DNA of 8,921 bases from JAXGTD01 sp040775095 (GTDB lineage Bacteria > Pseudomonadota > Gammaproteobacteria > Chromatiales > Chromatiaceae), in NCBI GenBank assembly GCA_040775095.1, contig JAXGTD010000153.1, positions 1 through 8,921 on the forward strand. The letters run 5' to 3'. Shown in pieces: positions 8,101 to 8,921 of the stretch. The notes beneath the pieces are model-generated. The model was not told where the DNA came from and did no database searches. It saw only the letters and a list, made by a program, of their open reading frames with translations. Position 1 is the stretch's first letter. The number at the start of each line of letters is the position of its first letter. Position numbers and translations under genes: made by a program.

Positions 8101-8921
8101 GCGGGCGTGAACGGGCTTGCGGGCGTCGTGCACCTGGCGCCGCTGGGCGAGACCCCGCTCACCTGGGATCAGGATATCGAGGCATTCCGGGCGCGCTTGA
8201 TGCGCAACGAGCAAAGCCTGTTCCGCCTGACACATCTCGGCGCGGAGCCGCTCTCGCGTGGGACACTGGTCGCGGTCAGTGGTCTCGGTGGCCTGTTCGG
8301 ACGCGACGGGTCCGTGCCGGGTCTGTCTGTCCAGGGCGGCGGGGTCGGGCTGATCAAGTCGGCGCACGAGGAATGGCCGCGGGCCAGGGTCAAGGCGATC
8401 GATCTGGATCCGCGGCAGCCGCCCGAGGCGCTCGCGACACAGGTCGTGCAGGAGATTCGGCTGCCGGGCGGGCGCCTCGAGGTCGGTTACCCCGGTGGCG
8501 TGCGCACGATTTTCCGCACCCAGCGGACTCCGGTTGCCGATGCGCCCTCATTGACCCCGTCGGCCGATTGGGTCGTGCTCGCCACGGGCGGCGCGCGCGG
8601 GATCACCGCCGAGGTCCTCGGCGGGCTCGCGCAGGCCGGCCTGACACTGATCCTGACCGGGCGCACCCCGTTGCCCGAACCGGAGCCGGCGCAGCTGATA
8701 GGGCTGACCGACGCGTCAGAGCTGAGGCGTTTCTTTATCGCGAAGGCGAAGGCCGACGGGGCCCCGGCCACGCCGGCATCGATCGAACGGCAGGTGCGCG
8801 CGATCGAGCGCGATCGAGAGATCCTGGCCAATCTTCGCGAGCTCGAGGGACTCGGTGCCCGTGTGGTCTACCGGGTCGTGGACGTGCGCGAGCCACGGGC
8901 CGTGGTCGCGCTCTTCGACGA
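2185..8921 (+). CDS. Iterative type I polyketide/PUFA-like lipid synthase, NPD-NPD-KS-AT-ACP-KR (3' end beyond window)
   Basis: 2245 codons are visible with no stop, and the gene is cut at the right edge. Domains in order (rough residues) are as follows. 1-215 is a first flavin NPD-like domain with KGHEAGGVVG (129-138) and QGGIG (160-164). 316-610 is a second NPD domain with YPIVQGPMTR (322-331), GRECGGHIGP (H456), FAGGIHD (490-496) and MGTAYLF. 683-1123 is the KS, with C869 in DAACASS, H1004 in EAHGTGT and H1044 in GHTKAAAG, a full triad. 1230-1525 is the AT, with GQGSQ (1238-1242), S1340 in GHSYGEY and AAFHS (H1445); the AFHS form suggests malonyl-CoA. A helical segment at 1678-1705 and a Pro/Ala linker at 1706-1792 follow. 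One ACP at 1796-1880 carries S1834 in GIDSIKR as the phosphopantetheine site. The KR comprises a structural half from about 1925 and a Rossmann motif TGGARGIT (2134-2141); its catalytic Tyr lies beyond the edge. Family knowledge: GIDSIKR and TGGARGIT are typical of PfaA-type lipid synthases, where NPD (PfaD-like) domains act as enoyl reductases. Inferred role: iterative building of a reduced or partly reduced acyl chain in the cytosol. A dehydratase and release domain are not visible and may follow. An activating phosphopantetheinyl transferase is not in the window. Confidence 0.97.
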   Translation, partial: MAAFRALAYSPAAQDDVAIAIAGARAGGVGIFDAQAHTDLTAIHTALEQLASLGRGDVGVRLPAGNEQRRALLAALPVSIGWLVVDADGLRTDAEALAAARARGVRVLLETTGWSSDTAGAQVDGFIVKGHEAGGVVGEETSFILLQRALAATELPVWVQGGIGLHSAAACFVAGAAGVVLDNQLLLTRESPLAGRLRPIIKGLVGTETVAMESARQGSYFRVLDRPGYQAAKAARRVARAMEVDALVAHCLAQCGWDDPTRQLLPLGQDLAFAEGLAARFKTVGGVITAMQGAVRESVETAVRHGAFNEGAPLAQALGTRYPIVQGPMTRVSDCAPFAVSVAEAGALPMLALALQKGPQVAKLLQKTSERIGGRPWGIGLLGFAPSALLAEQVAASRPYKPSFVLIAGGRPDQALEFEKDGIPSFLHVPSPRLLDLFVEQGARRFVFEGRECGGHIGPLSSFVLWDSMVDQLLISARDDRMAGEIEVLFAGGIHDRLSAAIVGTLAAPLMERGIKVGVLMGTAYLFTKEIVESGAIVPDFQAEALACARTVSLESGTGHATRCALTPFADQFTQTKRRLEEEGKDADSIREVLEDMSLGRLRIASKGKERRAEDGRLADVDPDRQRQLGQYMIGQVAGLRDRVIGVAELHHEVATEASRVIQARAAEVHRQARRRRPKPASVAVVGIGAMYPGACTTQQYWEHILDGLDAISEIPKHRWDWRLYFDADPSAKDRIYSKWGGFLDDLAFDPISYGMPPNAVEFVDPIQLMALHVVSQTLEDAGYRDRELDGSRASVIFGASGGAGDVGMQYGLRSELPRFQGSLPTEVGERLPTWSEDSFAGILLNVVAGRAANRFDFGGVNYTVDAACASSLASIYQAVIELEDGRSDLVIAGGVDTMQGPFGFLCFSKTRALSPTGRCRTFDADSDGIVISEGIGMVALKRLADAERDGDHIYAVIKGVGGSSDGRAKGLTAPLPEGQLRALNRAYEKAGYSPKTVRLFEAHGTGTVAGDTAELETTTRLLQAVGAPPHGAVVGSVKTMIGHTKAAAGVAGLIKIALALDSKVLPPHANVVQPNAALRAEGCPLYLVRQAQPWVASAEHPRRASVSAFGFGGTNFHIALEEYRDGYLPARAPRSDWTHELFVWNRDDALSGTLQALDEALAQGARPRPRDLAYSLFLRWDATRPSLAIVASDMESLRQRIAAALTLLADPSGSVPGVHLTDEPLALEGKVAALFPGQGSQYPDMLRELAIAFPEIVQPLAQADATFQESSGSRPRGPARLSEAIYPPGRFNPDDESRARQALMRTDVAQPALGALSAGLWQLMTGRFGLVADMAAGHSYGEYAALYAGGVLDFRDLIRLSEARGRFIVQAANGSDLGAMAAVQAQREEVERIAAEYPDVQVANHNAPGQSILAGGSETIEAVVAKLNAAGYTASRLPVAAAFHSPFVAPAGEALSEFMAGIRFAAPRLPVYSNTSAARHPDDPDGIRANLVAQLARPVEFVAEVEAMYDAGARVFVEIGPKGVLSRLVDMILDGRPHVSVALDGGNSGIGGFLDALGTLTAHGMGLNLEGLFAGRECRAIALDDLASAGREPPIPPHAWIINGSGARRASAPPRRVGVSLDEIADSGVEAAPTRRPQSDKPVASVAMPTPSAPISMGTQRTAMTETYYPESGDDRHGVLESYFETMRQFLVSQEAVMSAYLGAAPAARRRGLPARGVIAAPPGRLAIAQPALQPPSPPPAPVAEPMPVQARQSAAEPAPAPASEPVPAPQAAPPPAAPAAAAPAAPEKANGGGLTREALVDQLLRIVEDRTGYPRDMIGMDQNMEADLGIDSIKRVEIAGALLKDLPPQVVERIGAERDQINAQKTLDGIVELIASTALTEGGAARPFDFAGAGNSRHTDAVPPRFLISALPQPVDGVAPEPVPGGTYLLTEDALGVAARVAAMLEQAGAETLLLPAAMLDDPAALEARVAGVNGLAGVVHLAPLGETPLTWDQDIEAFRARLMRNEQSLFRLTHLGAEPLSRGTLVAVSGLGGLFGRDGSVPGLSVQGGGVGLIKSAHEEWPRARVKAIDLDPRQPPEALATQVVQEIRLPGGRLEVGYPGGVRTIFRTQRTPVADAPSLTPSADWVVLATGGARGITAEVLGGLAQAGLTLILTGRTPLPEPEPAQLIGLTDASELRRFFIAKAKADGAPATPASIERQVRAIERDREILANLRELEGLGARVVYRVVDVREPRAVVALFD
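7300..7560 (+). repeat. Low-complexity Pro/Ala linker within the synthase
   Basis: Residues about 1706-1792 of the synthase are mostly Pro and Ala with scattered Glu, Gln and Val, in short irregular repeats such as PAPAPA and APAAAAPA. Such linkers tether mobile ACPs in PUFA synthases and related PKSs, giving the single carrier domain reach to the KS, AT and the N-terminal reductase domains. The DNA is correspondingly rich in gcc, ccg and cgg triplets, which makes it prone to slippage and assembly error. The reading frame is intact across it. Confidence 0.85.

Noticed and set aside
3676..8367. Long minus-strand frames opposite the synthase (3676-4503, 5923-6981, 7447-8367)
   Set aside because: Antisense frames stay open by chance opposite high-GC coding sequence. 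The + strand carries all catalytic motifs, and the antisense translations are Arg/Gly/His-rich with no motif.
8799..8818. Tandem 10-bp repeat cgcgatcgag
   Set aside because: Lies within the ketoreductase coding frame and encodes a charged helix (IERDRE region). It is explained by codon use and protein sequence.

Overview
This window carries the start of a lipid- or polyketide-type biosynthetic operon on the + strand. It consists of about 1.29 kb with no convincing gene, then a small alkaline-phosphatase/sulfatase-superfamily enzyme (1293-2120), then the first 2245 codons of a giant multidomain polyketide synthase (PKS, 2185 to the right edge, where it is cut). The two genes lie 64 bp apart in the same direction and look co-transcribed. 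The DNA is GC-rich (sampled lines of the synthase gene are roughly 65 percent), starts are ATG and the ribosome-binding site is a classic one, which suggests a high-GC bacterium, most likely a proteobacterium. I cannot name a genus from this sequence.

The synthase is the centre of interest. Its visible order is: a first flavin-type 2-nitropropane-dioxygenase/enoyl-reductase-like (NPD) domain, a second complete NPD domain, a ketosynthase (KS) with its Cys-His-His triad, a malonyl-type acyltransferase (AT), a short helical segment, a long Pro/Ala linker, one acyl carrier protein (ACP) with a DSIK site as in polyunsaturated fatty acid (PUFA) synthases, and the beginning of a ketoreductase (KR). 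KS, ACP and KR resemble secondary-lipid synthases of the PfaA type more than modular antibiotic PKSs. The placement of two NPD domains ahead of the KS, the first without the motif histidine, is the oddest part.

The small upstream enzyme keeps the metal-binding motifs of the alkaline phosphatase superfamily but has Thr where true sulfatases have the Cys/Ser that becomes formylglycine. A phosphoryl-transfer or phosphodiester activity is therefore more likely than sulfate ester hydrolysis. A reasonable but unproven reading is that the synthase makes a reduced or partly reduced acyl chain and the small enzyme acts on the product or its head group.

Upstream, 1-413 is GC-rich with only a weak, uncertain minus-strand coding signal at the left edge. 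Positions 420-660 form an AT-richer island holding several palindromes and a good sigma70-like promoter (593-621) pointing toward the operon. If that promoter is used, the transcript would have a leader of about 665 nt. Positions 660-1292 contain two small hairpins and nothing recognisable as a gene. I saw no tRNA, rRNA, CRISPR array or intact mobile element.
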